Shown here one piece after another: positions 23,387-34,205 of a stretch of DNA of 64,000 nt (positions within the stretch are counted from its first letter, which is position 1; each line of letters begins with the position of its first letter). Below the pieces are notes generated by a model. The model made no database searches, had not been told where the DNA came from, and was given only the letters and a program-made list of their open reading frames with translations. The position numbers and the translations under genes are program-made. The stretch covers positions 1,766,593 through 1,830,592 of the forward strand of contig OU744727.1 in the NCBI GenBank assembly GCA_916613615.1, in the 5' to 3' direction. This stretch comes from Steromphala cineraria. Lineage: Eukaryota; Mollusca; Gastropoda; Trochida; Trochidae.

Positions 23387-23791
23387 TGGCGTTAAACGAA
23401 AATCGGCCCGACAGTTTAACCGGCCAGAATATCATACAAATATAAATCAAAATGCGGCTTACACTTACCTTAAATTTATTTACAACACCAATGCAATAAT
23501 ACCGACGCCATGTTCGTGAATATATGCAGAACTTAACATTTTCAAAACAACCGTCACAAAATAATAAAATGTCTACTGAAGAGAGTGAGCTCCCTTTGCA
23601 GCATTCGGATATTTGTCGGTAATGTCCAAGGCCTACTATAAGTAACGTCTTTCGAGATTACCAAATCCGTCAGCACTGTTTGAATGTCGCTCCCACATCG
23701 TATACGGGCATCTTGACGCAGCATGCTTGAGTTAATGCGAAAGAATATATTTCGATTTTAAATCGTTTTATGGTAGAATGGAGACAAACAT

Positions 23792-23926
23792 AGTGTATTT
23801 GGAAATCAGCGGCATATAACGGAATTATTATAGCTTTAAATAATCAATTTAAAGCCTTACGCTAGGCGTTCGACTTTAAATCAAATTATAAAATAATTCC
23901 GTTTTTTGCCGCTGATTTCCAAACAC
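23792..23926. mobile_element. 135-bp hairpin element
   Basis: Near-perfect inverted repeat with arms of about 58 bp containing TTTGGAAATCAGCGGCA and AACGGAATTATT, around a 19-nt loop. It looks like a small foldback MITE. Confidence 0.8.
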
Positions 23927-23937
23927 AATAAGTTTAT

Positions 23938-24010
23938 TTCCTAATTAGATCAAATTATTGAATAATATTTAATAATTTCCTAATTAGATCAAATTATTGA
24001 ATAATATTGA
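23938..24010. repeat. Direct repeat, 39-bp period, two copies
   Basis: CCTAATTAGATCAAATTATT followed by GAATAATATT occurs twice in a row, directly beside the hairpin element. Confidence 0.8.
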
Positions 24011-25430
24011 ATAATGGCATGTATACATCTTGTACGTTTTGTTTTTAATGTACACATTCCCTTTCCAAAACCTGTGTTAATAGTTGTAGTTTGTAAACAT
24101 TACGAATTTTCATTTCATTACCACTCAACTGGAATTGTACTTTGACATGTATTTAAACATATCATTAATGCATGCATGTTTCACAAAAGACCGCTTGTTA
24201 TAAAATATGAGTAACTATACCCAAGTAAAGATATTAAATAACGTTCAAATCTGGTTGGAAAACAAAGGCGACCGACTAAAATTGAGGAGACGTTTGTTTT
24301 GTTTGCTTTCAATGTAGTATTCTGAGTAAGGTCACTTTCACATGGTAAAATATACTTCATCAATATTCAAAGGATTCATTTAGTTAAATAGTGTTATGAT
24401 GGTGGTCATGAGAGAGAAAAGTCGTCTCGTCAGGATTTGGGATTTTACTGGCGCATCTAGAACTGCATGAATTACTTCCCTTGTATTACATTAGGAAAAT
24501 ATCTGAGCTAAAAAGCCTAGTCCGCCGTGTGTGTAAACATAAGAAAACCAATCTTTTAACTCCTACTTATTGCATTGTTTGCTTTTGCTTTTCTGGAATG
24601 TATTTACCATTTGTCTGTCTGCAACGATAATAAACATGAGATGAGTTAAAAAAAACGGTCTTGTAAATCTTTACCCTGTAGATCACCATTAACACTGTAA
24701 ATTTATAATTATGTGGTCCTGATTAAAAATTCATTGATAAATCAAGGAGATTTTGTGATTTATTGATTATATGATCATTGTTGCTAATTGGAAATGATCT
24801 GTTGATGATTTAATTATGTGCAGTAATTGGTTATTGATATGGTGATGACGATCTTGCTGTGGTATGGTGACCATTCGTTGATTTTGTTGTCAAAGGTATC
24901 TTGTATATCAGCAGTCACTTTTCATTTGGGTCAGTATCAGTAATATTTACTTGTACGGGAAAGTGATCACTGTTTAATAATTATACAAAGTTATTACACA
25001 TTGTTTAATAACATCGCGCGCTGACCGACGTGTTAGATCGTATAACGTGACAATGTCAGCGAACCAGTCGTGATGGTATAATGTTGGCTAGTTTCTTTAC
25101 ATTTTATGACGATGTAATTAAGCCAGGAATAAAAAACTACCAAAATCACCCCTTTTGATAACATGTGAATGGAATCTGTTATAAACTTTTTATTCTACTT
25201 TCGTTAAATACCAAATCATCCAGTCGTTTCATAAAAAGATTATTAAATGAGACGTCGTTTAGTATTTTCTATTTATCATATGTTTACTGGTGAAATACGG
25301 GGATCTCTTGATACAAATGAAACCTATAATCCGTCACTTACTACTAGATATAAAGGTGTAATCAACTACAATAACTACTTTATTGGCCTGTGACCGCTAT
25401 GCTAATTTTTGGCTTTTTGGATGATTAAAC

Positions 25431-25493
25431 AAGGAAGACAAGAGTAATTCTATGGATGAACAACTTCTTTATCTTTTATCTTGTCTTCCTTAT
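25431..25493. repeat. Short hairpin
   Basis: Arms AAGGAAGACAAGA and its complement around about 35 nt. Possibly a small MITE remnant. Confidence 0.55.
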
Positions 25494-26393
25494 ACCATCA
25501 ACTTCTAGAATGCCACTGAAACAGCTCATGATTAAACTAGGTAAGTGAGTTGATTTAAACATAACTCGGTACATATGATATGTTGTCGCGTCAACAAAAA
25601 GGTTTACTATTTTATGACAAGAAGGTTACGATCTATTAAGAACATTAAGAAATAGATTATTATCATGCTACGAGGTAAAGGGAAGACCGGGGCAGGCACG
25701 ACCCCGGGGCATGTTCATCTTTTCTCTGTAATATTTATTCGGGGCAACTTTAACTTAAATTGGTAATTCCTAACAGACAACATGACCTTACTCCCACATT
25801 GACTTTAAAATGGTGACAATCCAACATATTCTTTACAAACTGTGGAAGCAAATCCGTTTTTCTTCTAGTTCTTCTAGTAATTTATTCGACTTCAGTTCAC
25901 CATGTTTTTGACAAATGTTGACTGTGCATAGGAATATGATCTTAAGTGAGCATAAACCAACATGTCGAGACGTATATGTAACGAACAAGTTATTTTGTTA
26001 TGAGGTCTGTATTTTTTCGTAGCAAAGAAAAAAGAGCAAACGTGGTTTGTGGGGTACATTCGGTCATTACAGACGGGGCACATTTGGCCGTGAGGACGAG
26101 TAAAAAAAAAATTAAGGTCCTCCTCGAAACCATTTTTCTATAGGTCCTCCTCCTCAAAAGGACCCTCTTGGAAAATCTCGGAATTCTTTTCGTAATAGAA
26201 ACTTAACTGAGTCCACATCATTATAAAATATATCTTTGTAAAGTAATGTACTATTATTTCTGTCCACAATATTGAATATTATAGCATCTCATCTCTCTTT
26301 AATTGTTGTAGGCTAAACATGTTCTGATTGTTCCCAAGGATGGCCGAAGATGCCCCTGAGAGAAAACCGAACCTGCCCCGCGAACCTGCCCCG

Positions 26394-26409
26394 AGAGAGA
26401 GAGAGAGAT
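26394..26409. repeat. (GA)n microsatellite
   Basis: Eight uninterrupted GA units after a duplicated GAACCTGCCCCG motif. Confidence 0.8.
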
Positions 26410-27293
26410 TCTTTATTTCCTCCAGTAAAAACCGAAGATTACATCTTCGGGTTTTCAACTCGTTGTCTTTAAAGCATAGTTATTCGGCAAGCAAGTTACT
26501 TTAGGCACTTTCAACAATTATTGCAATAAAGTTAAGATATGTCTCAATAAATGTACGAACGTACATGTACACTAGTATATGGCAAAAAAACCCTCATTAT
26601 CTCATTATTTTAGTGCAAAGGGGACGTACGGGCCCCGGTCTCCCCTTAAGCCTGATGTTGTACGAACTTTGTAATTATCTTTTTCGCGATCTCATGTTGT
26701 TCCTTAAAAGATACCTTGATGCTTTTTGTGGAAAAGGGACCTATGATTAATAAAATTGCAAAATTGAGTCATGTCAGAAAAGCTGTGACCTTTGATATCT
26801 TTCGTATTTACAATCTTTTCACCGTGGGTACACTTCCTCCTGGTACATTGGTACCTTTGGATTCTAGATTATGCAAAATGAATTTTCAATCGGTTATCTG
26901 TAGTCACATAAGAATGTGTCGCCTATCAATCGATGACTGCATATGGCGGTGTTTGTGTGAACATCTATAAACCATTTAGTGGAGGAATACCAGTTCGCGA
27001 TTTCAACCGAACCAGGTACATAAATTTGATATATTTTTGTAATCGATAACGTGGTTTTGATAATCTCCAGCTAAAATTGGATTAATCTGCTGGTTGTGCA
27101 TTCGTGTTATTGTAGAATTCCGTTTCGTTTGGTAACATTTCATTGTTCAAGTATTTGAATAATATCAAACGCTAGTATAAGTTCTGATCGCTACAAATCC
27201 AAAGTGGTTGCCTAAAAACACCAGTATAGGAAAAATGGAATTGTACGCTGTTTTACGCAAGACAAGCCAACCATAGCAATATCTGCCAGTAAC

Positions 27294-27883
27294 TTAACCC
27301 TTACGATGCGGCTATATATTTTTGCTCTACAAGCCCACGTGGCGGAATTGTTTTGTCCGGTGCCAGCCACCGTTATATCCTGATTAACCGCTTCTTTATT
27401 TTTGTGCGCGGATATACATATGATACATGGAAATAAAGACAATTCTCTCTTCTATACGATGATGTAAAAATTATAAAATTATCTCTAATGGTTCGTGAGA
27501 TATAAATGCCGCAAGGTGGGTACCCTCAATCATTTTGAGGTAAACAAATTTTTTGCGGCACTTGTCGCAACGCTTTGCCGCTTCTTTATTTTTGTGCGCG
27601 GATATACATATTATACATGGAAATGAAGACAATTCTCTCTTCTACACGATGATGTAAAAATTATAGAATTATCTCTATTGGTTTGTGAGATATGAATGCC
27701 GCAAGGTGGGTACCCTCAATCATTTTTGAGAAAAGGTTTGATATTTTATATCCGGGAGCAGCCAAGACTGCTTGCAGTCAATATATAGCCTTATCCTGAA
27801 AGTTACGGATTTCGCCAAGAGGGCTTACGTGCCATTTTATATTTGGCCCGTAAATATCACGCGCCCCGCATCGTAAGGGTTAA
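27294..27883. mobile_element. piggyBac-like MITE (TTAA target site)
   Basis: Flanked by TTAA on both sides, with inverted termini CCCTTACGATGCGG / CCGCATCGTAAGGG. CCC termini at TTAA are the hallmark of the piggyBac superfamily. The 582-bp interior has no transposase frame and contains a 155-bp direct repeat, so it is non-autonomous. Confidence 0.87.
27388..27732. repeat. Direct repeat inside the MITE, 190-bp period
   Basis: A block of about 155 bp starting CCGCTTCTTTATTTTTGTGC occurs at 27388 and 27578 with few differences. Each ends near GGGTACCCTCAATCATTTT. Confidence 0.9.
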
Positions 27884-29112
27884 AGTGCAAAAAATTAGTT
27901 GATAGTCATAAGTGTCCTTTAATTGATTTGATAACACAACGATGATCCATTACACGTAAAAGATGCTGTTTCATACTTGCATGCGGTTCAAGATGAAATT
28001 TAGCTATTGAGAAAAAAAATACATCACTTTGTAGAAAAATCTTTCTTCGAAATTTTGATATCACATTTACATTTTTTAATCAACAATAAAATACTTATTT
28101 CGACGCAGAGAGCACAGTGCCCCCTGTAAAATCGGCATAGCATTTAACGAACCCGCTTTCATTATGCGTGTAGGATTTACGTGTCTCAACTACCGTAATT
28201 GCGTTCGATGGGTATCAACTTTGACAGCAACGAATACCTAATTCGGAGAAAAAGAAAATAAAATCTAGTTGAGCGCGACAAAGACATTTTCAAGTGTATA
28301 TTTAGAAACCGGAAGTTATGAAATGGCAACACTTGATTCGCCCTTATGTCGACTGCCGTTTCGGTATTTTTTGGTAAATTATCTCCTATTTAATGAATTT
28401 TGATTCGATTTTCCCAAGATTGGTCACTAAAGATTGCAACAACAAAAAACAAGGAAAACAGTAAAATTACTTTAAAAATATTGAACTCTGATATTGGATC
28501 TTTAAGTAATTAGTTATCAAGCCAACAAGAGAAAATTAAGTCCTATAGGAGACTATGACTGTATAAATATCATTTTATTGTCTTCTGTTATAAAACTTTG
28601 ATCGACAACCAATTTTTTTTGTTAAGTTTTTATTTCCCATGAGATGCTTATATTTTACATTTGTTTGCTGCTTACTGACAATGATAATACACATTATGCA
28701 TTTGAATACAAACAAAAGAAGAATAATATATACACATTTCACCATTAGATATTGCAGGTAACAATCAGTATTCACTATAAAATTCATATCATCTTCAGTT
28801 CTTAGGATCATAATACAACCAATTTTAATCATGATAATGTATGCATATTTTGTTTTTCCAAAATTCACTGCATGTGAATCATGATAAATAAAATTGTAAA
28901 CTGAGTAATCACTGCATATGATCAAGTCACCAAACATCTCTACATCAGCCAATAAGTCCACATTAAGTAGAGGAAAATTGAATTCATTTGATGAGTGACT
29001 GGAGCTGTCCCGAATGCCCTTTTAATTACAGAAGGTACTGGACTACTAGTGACCACTGGGCAAGTCACAGGGAGCAACCGCATTGGATGGGTTGATGGGA
29101 ATATTAGTTCGT
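27884..29112. other. Intergenic, no gene supported
   Basis: AT-rich. The stretch at 28940-29110 is an open minus-strand continuation of the 72-bp repeat frame with no family resemblance. Nothing else recognised. Confidence 0.5.
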
Positions 29113-30238
29113 GCAGGTCAGAGCTCCCTACGCTGGCCCTTGTCTGACCACACACTTCACCTTCTGTAGCCTCTAATTGGCTGTAGTTGTCAGAGCTCCC
29201 TACGCTGGCCCTTGTCTGACCACACACCTCACCGTCTGTAGCCTCTAATTGGCTGTAGTTGTCAGAGCTCCCTACCCTAGCCCCTGTCTGACCATACACC
29301 TCACCTTCTGTAGCCTCTAATTGGCTGTAGTTGTCAGAGCCCCCTACACTAGCCCCTGTCTGACCATACATCTCACCTTCTGTAGCCTCTAATTGGCTGT
29401 AGTTGTCAGAGCTCCCTACCACACACCTCATCTTCTGCCGCCTCTAATTGGCTGTAGTTGTCCGAGCTCCCTACGCTGGCCCTTGTCTGACCACACACCT
29501 CACCTTCTGCCGCCTCTAATTGGCTATAGTTGTCAGAGCTCCCTACGCTGGCCCTTGTCTGACCACACACCTCACCTTCTGTCGCCTCTAATTGGCTGTA
29601 GTTGTCAGAGGTCCCTACGCTGGCCCTTGTCTGACCACACACCTCACCTTCTGTAGCCTCTAATTGGCTGTAGTTGTCAAAGCTCCCTACGCTGGCCCTT
29701 GTCTGACCACACACCTCACCTTCTGTAGCCATCTTATTGGCTGTAGTTGTCAGAGCTCCCTACCACACACCTCATCTTCTGCCGCCTCTAATTGGCTGTA
29801 GTTGTCCGAGCTCCCTACGCTGGCCCTTGTCTGACCACACACCTCACCTTCTGCCGCCTCTAATTGGCTGTAGTTGTCAGAGCTCCCTACGCTGGCCCTT
29901 GTCTGACCACACACCTCACCGTCTGTCGCCTCTAATTGGCTGTAGTTGTCAGAGGTCCCTACGCTGGCCCTTGTCTGACCATACACCTCACCTTCTGTAG
30001 CCTCTAATTGGCTTTAGTTGTAAGAGCTCCCTACGCTGGCCCTTGTCTGACCACACACCTCACCTTCTGTAGCCTCTAATTGGCTGTAGTTGTCAAAGCT
30101 CCCTACGCTGGCCCTTGTCTGACCACACACCTCACCTTCTGTAGCCTCTAATTGGCTGTAGTTGTCAGAGCTCCCTACGCTAGCCCTTGTCTGACCCTTT
30201 ACCTCACCTTCTGTAGCCTCTAATTGGCTGTTGTTGTC
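29113..30238 (-). repeat. 72-bp minisatellite, open in 24-codon periods
   Basis: About 15 units of 72 bp. On the minus strand a unit reads DNYSQLEATEGEVCGQTRASVGSS, and because 72 is a multiple of 3 several frames stay open on both strands. Two units share a 17-bp deletion at about 29418 and 29763, showing a higher-order block of 344 bp. Each minus-strand unit carries ACAGAAG|GTGAGG, a near-consensus splice donor, in the same configuration as the VWA5A exon-edge arrays. No start context, flanking exon or homology supports a real protein gene. Confidence 0.85.
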
Positions 30239-30640
30239 AGGCGCACGTGACGTGGACAGTAGACTGGGTGAACCAACGTTCTCATATACTTGTTTGATTT
30301 CAATTTGGTGTGTATCTTTTACAAACGAATTGACACAATACCATAGATGACAAAGTTCTTCAATCTCTAGTCTCAGTCGTGACATTGGCACCAGATGGCA
30401 TGGTTTACAAGGCGCACGTGACGTGGACAGTAAATTGGGTGAACCAACTTTCTCATATAATTGTTTGTTTATAACTTTGATGTTATTCATCTTTTGTCTA
30501 TTTGCGTGCATATTCCTGAACAAGAATGAACAAAATACTTAATTTCTTTAATCACTGTTGTCAGTCCTCACATTGGAACTAGTTGGCAGTGTTTGTCTCG
30601 CACACGTCGGTGAACCAATTTTCTGTTTTACTGGTCGGAT
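30239..30640 (-). repeat. Diverged 165-170-bp tandem repeat, three copies
   Basis: GCGCACGTGACGTGGACAGT followed by a GGGTGAACCAAC block recurs at about 30241, 30411 and (degenerate) 30600. The first two contain the E-box palindrome CACGTG overlapping TGACGTGG. It lies between the 72-bp array and the exon 3 donor array. Confidence 0.75.
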
Positions 30641-32949
30641 TACAAGTTTGGAGCGTTGTATCTTGGGTTGAGGCCTACTGACATAGTGATCACGCACCTT
30701 CAAGACTGGGGTTGTATCTTGGGTTGAGGCCTACTGACATATAGATTACGCAACTTCAAAGACTGGGGTTGTATCCTGGGTTGAGGCCTACTGATAATAT
30801 ATATTACGCACCTTAAAGACTGGGGTTGTATCTTGGGTTGAGGACTACTGACAAACAGATTACGCACCTTCAAGACTGGGGTTGTATCTTGGGTTGAGGC
30901 CTACTGACAAACAGATCACACACCTTCAAGACTGGGTTTGTATCTTGGGTTGAGGCCTACTGACATACAGATTACACACCTTCAAGACTGGGGTTGTATA
31001 TTTGGTTGAGGCCTACTGACATAAAGATTACGCACCTTCAAGACTGGGGTGGTATCTTGAGTTTAGGACCACTGACAAACAGATTACGCACCTTCAAGAC
31101 TGGGGTTTGTATCTTGGGTTGAGGACTACTGACAAACAGATCACAAATCTTCAAGACTGGGTTTGTATCTTGGGTTGATAACATCTGACAAACAGATCAC
31201 GCAGCTTCAAGACTGAGGCTGAATCTTGGGTTGAGGCCAACTGACAAACAAATTACGCACCTTCAAGACTGGGGTTGTATCTTGGGTTGAGGCCTAGTGA
31301 TAAACTGATTATGCAACTTCAGGACTGGGGTTGTATCTTGGGTTGAGGACTACTGACAAACAGATTATGAACCTTCAAGACTCGGTTTGTATCGTGTGTT
31401 GAGGACTACTGACAAACAGATTATGAACCTTCAAGACTGGGTTTGTGTCTTGTGTTGAGGACTACTTACAAACAGATTATGAACCTTCAAAGACTGTGGT
31501 TGTATCTTGGGTTTAGGACTTCTGACAAACAGATCACACATCTTCAAGACTGGGTTTGTATCTTGGGTTGAGAACATCTGACAAACAGATCACATAGCTT
31601 CAAGACTGAGGCTGAATCTTTGGTTGAGGACTACTGACATACAGATTACGCACCTTCAAGACTGGGGTTGTATTTTGGGTTGAGGACTACTGACATACAG
31701 ATCATGCACCTTCAAGACCGGGGTTGTATCTTGGGTTGAGGACTACTGACATACAGATTACACACCTTCAAGACTGGGGTTGTATCGTGAGTTGAGGACT
31801 ACTGACAAACAGATTATGAACCTTCAAGACTGGGTTTGTATCTTGGGTTGAGGACTACTAACAAAGAGATTATGAATCTTCAAAGACTGTGGTTGTATCT
31901 TGGGTTGAGGACTTCTGACATACAGATCACGCACCTTCAAGACAAGGGTTGTATCTTGGGTTGAGGCCTCCTGACAAACAGATTACGCACCTTCACGACA
32001 GGGGTTGTATCTTTTGGGTTGAGGCCTCCTGACAAACAGATTACGCACCTTCAAGACAGGGGTTGTATCTTGGGTTGAAAACTACTGACAAATAGATTAC
32101 GCACCTTCAAGACTTGGGTTTGTATCTTGGGTTGAGGACTACTGACAAAAAGATTATGCACCTTCAAGACTGTGTTTGTATCTTGAGTTGAGGACTACAG
32201 ACAAACAGATTACCCACCTTCAAGACAAGGGGTTGTATCCTGGGTTGAGGACTACTGACAAACAGATTATATACCTTCAAGACTTGGTTTGTATCTTGGG
32301 TTGAGGACTACTGACAAACAGATTACGCACCTTTAAGACAGGGGTTGTATCTTGGGTTGAAAACTACTGACAAATAGATTACGCACCTTCAAGACAAGGG
32401 TTGTATCTTGGGTTGAGGACTACTGGCAAACAGATTACATACTTTCAAGACTGGGGTTGTATTTTGGGTTGAGGACTACTTACATACAGATTATGCACCT
32501 TCAAGACTGGGATTGTATCTAGGGTTGAGGACTACTTACATACAGATTACGCACCTTCAAGACTGGGATTGTATCTAGGGTTGAGGACTTTTACTGACAT
32601 ACAGATTACGCACCTTCAAGACAAGGGTTGTATCTTGGGTTGAGGACTACTGGCAAACAGATAACGCACCTTCAAGACTTGAGCTGTATCTTGGGTTGGG
32701 GACTACCGACAAACAGATTACATACTTTCAAGACTGGGGTTGTATTTTGGGTTGAGGACTTCTTACATACAGATTACGCACCTTCAAGACTGGGGTTGTA
32801 TCTTGGGTTTAGGCCTACTGACATACAGATCACGCACCTTCAAGACTGGGGTTGTTTCTTGGGTTTAGGCCTACTGACATACAGATTACGCACCTTCAAG
32901 ACAAGGGTAGTATCTTGGGTTGAAGCCTACTGGCATTCAGATTACGCAT
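30641..32949 (-). repeat. Exon 3 donor minisatellite of the inverted fragment (about 40 units)
   Basis: About 2.3 kb of 57-bp units, the reverse complement of the array at 1-310 and 44815-45230. Each holds the end of exon 3 and a GTGCGT-type donor. Units vary more here (CTTGGGTTGAGGACTACTGA against GAGGCCTACTGA), consistent with an older array. Confidence 0.93.
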
Positions 32950-33178
32950 CTTCGAGACTGGGGTTGTATCTTGGATTGAGGACTGTTGGCAGCATGAACT
33001 TGAGAGACCCGTCAGTTTCCAGACTCATTTCCGTTACGAAAGAGAACTTGATGCCAGCCTTTGATTTGGGAGGAAGATTACCCAGCATGCATTTGAAGAT
33101 ATCACCGGAACTGTCGTGTTCCTCCATCAGGACTGCAGATCGTCCACTCCTAACAGCTTCCTCCTATGTCCAACGAGC
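32950..33178 (-). pseudogene. Pseudo-exon 3 of the inverted fragment
   Basis: 229 nt, same length as exon 3 of copy 2. The codons for ETYDE became WT-stop-EE. The end reads GAAG|ATGCGT in place of GAAG|GTGAGT. The middle (MLGNLPPKSKAGIKFSFVTEM) is well preserved. Confidence 0.9.
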
Positions 33179-33525
33179 CCTAAGAGAGAGAAAGGAATGC
33201 TTAATAATGTCATGCTTTTTAAAATGTATAATAAGGGATTTAAGTTTGTGTCATATTTTTCGGATAGACGAAATCACGAAGGTTGATTTTGACGCAAATG
33301 CCACCTTTCTGTCAATTTATACAAATCGCGATTTCTAAAAACTATTTCGCCAGAGTTACCATCATTCACGGACTATCATATCGAAACGTCTGTAAATTTA
33401 ACCATGGCTTTAATTGGCCACTGCCTTTAGGGAAGCATATTGATGAAAATGAGTTTTAAAAGATTCAAAAATCTTTGACAAGAATTACGGAAACAACCTC
33501 GTTTACAGTTTTGTAACACTTTTAC

Positions 33526-33693
33526 TTGTTGCTGCTCCTAGACCTCTGCTGTGATGTTTCTTGTCGTCCATGGGGAAGACGTAGACGACCTCGATAGTGT
33601 CTGTTTCCAAATCGTTTATGTACTGGAGATTCGCCTCCACATTGGCCAGGAAGCCCTGCACGCTGACTCTCACATCCACCCCGTGCAGTGGAA
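33526..33693 (-). pseudogene. Pseudo-exon 2 of the inverted fragment (VIT)
   Basis: 168 nt, exactly 38 less than exon 2 of copy 2. The deletion lies between GACGACAA and GAAACATCAC and removes the SAVYKLEANIDG segment, shifting the frame. A CAG codon near the end is TAG. Confidence 0.9.
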
Positions 33694-34205
33694 CTGGACA
33701 GAGAGACTTTGTTATAAAATACGATATTGAATTTGGTATCTATAAACTGACTCTCACATCCACCTCGTGCAGTGGAACTGGGTAGAGAGAGGTGTTGTTA
33801 TCTATATACTGACTCTCACATCTACATCGTGCAGTGGAACTGGGTAGAGAGACTTTGTTATAACATGGTATTGAATTAGGTATCTATATACTGACTCTCA
33901 CACCAACCCCGTGCAGAGGAACTGGGCAGAGAGACTTTGTTTTAACATGGTATTGAATTAGGTGTCTATATACCGACTCTCACATCCACCCCGTGCAGAG
34001 GAACTTGGCAGAGAGACCTGTTGTTATAACATGGTATTGAATTAGGTATCTATAGACTGACTCTCACATCCACCCCGTGCAGTGGAACTGGGCAGAGAGA
34101 CTTTGTTATAACATGGTATTGAATTAGGTATCTATATACTGACTCTCACATCCACCCCGTGCAGTGTAACTGGGTAGAGAGACCTGTTGTTACTACATGG
34201 TATTA
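33694..34205 (-). repeat. Exon 2 acceptor minisatellite of the inverted fragment
   Basis: Five to six units of 60-97 bp. Each has a pyrimidine tract, an acceptor and the exon 2 start (TTCCACTGCACGGGGTGGAT, GTGAGAGTCAG). Units carry the longer form with GGTATTGAATTAGG. Confidence 0.9.

Larger units (their letters stand above)
23387..27293. other. Intergenic, no gene seen
   Basis: AT-rich sequence with short stop-riddled frames on both strands. It holds small hairpins and repeats (listed separately), GC-rich patches near 25690 and 26370, and no recognisable exon. Confidence 0.6.
32950..33693 (-). pseudogene. Inverted VWA5A-like pseudogene fragment (exons 2-3)
   Basis: Only the two VIT-domain exons are present, in the opposite orientation to both gene copies. 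It is disabled: 38-bp frameshifting deletion and TAG in exon 2, in-frame TAG early in exon 3, and donor GT changed to AT after exon 3. No other VWA5A exon was found on the minus strand between 22200 and 32950 or a first exon above 34205. It is more diverged than copies 1 and 2 are from each other. Confidence 0.88.

Noticed and set aside
25688..26395. Possible transposon bounded by CGGGGCAGG-like GC-rich ends
   Set aside because: Only about 9-10 bp of imperfect inverted match and no target-site duplication was found.
29393..30000. Plus-strand 87-codon frames (HTPHLLPPLIGCSC repeats)
   Set aside because: A 72-bp period keeps several frames open by arithmetic. No start context or homology on this strand.
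22200..30600. Remaining exons of the inverted VWA5A copy
   Set aside because: Looked for the reverse complement of exon 4, MIDAS and C-terminal exon motifs by eye; none seen. The inverted copy appears to be exons 2-3 only.
32628..33338. 236-codon plus-strand open frame
   Set aside because: It runs antisense through the exon 3 donor array and pseudo-exon 3. Low complexity and no family match.
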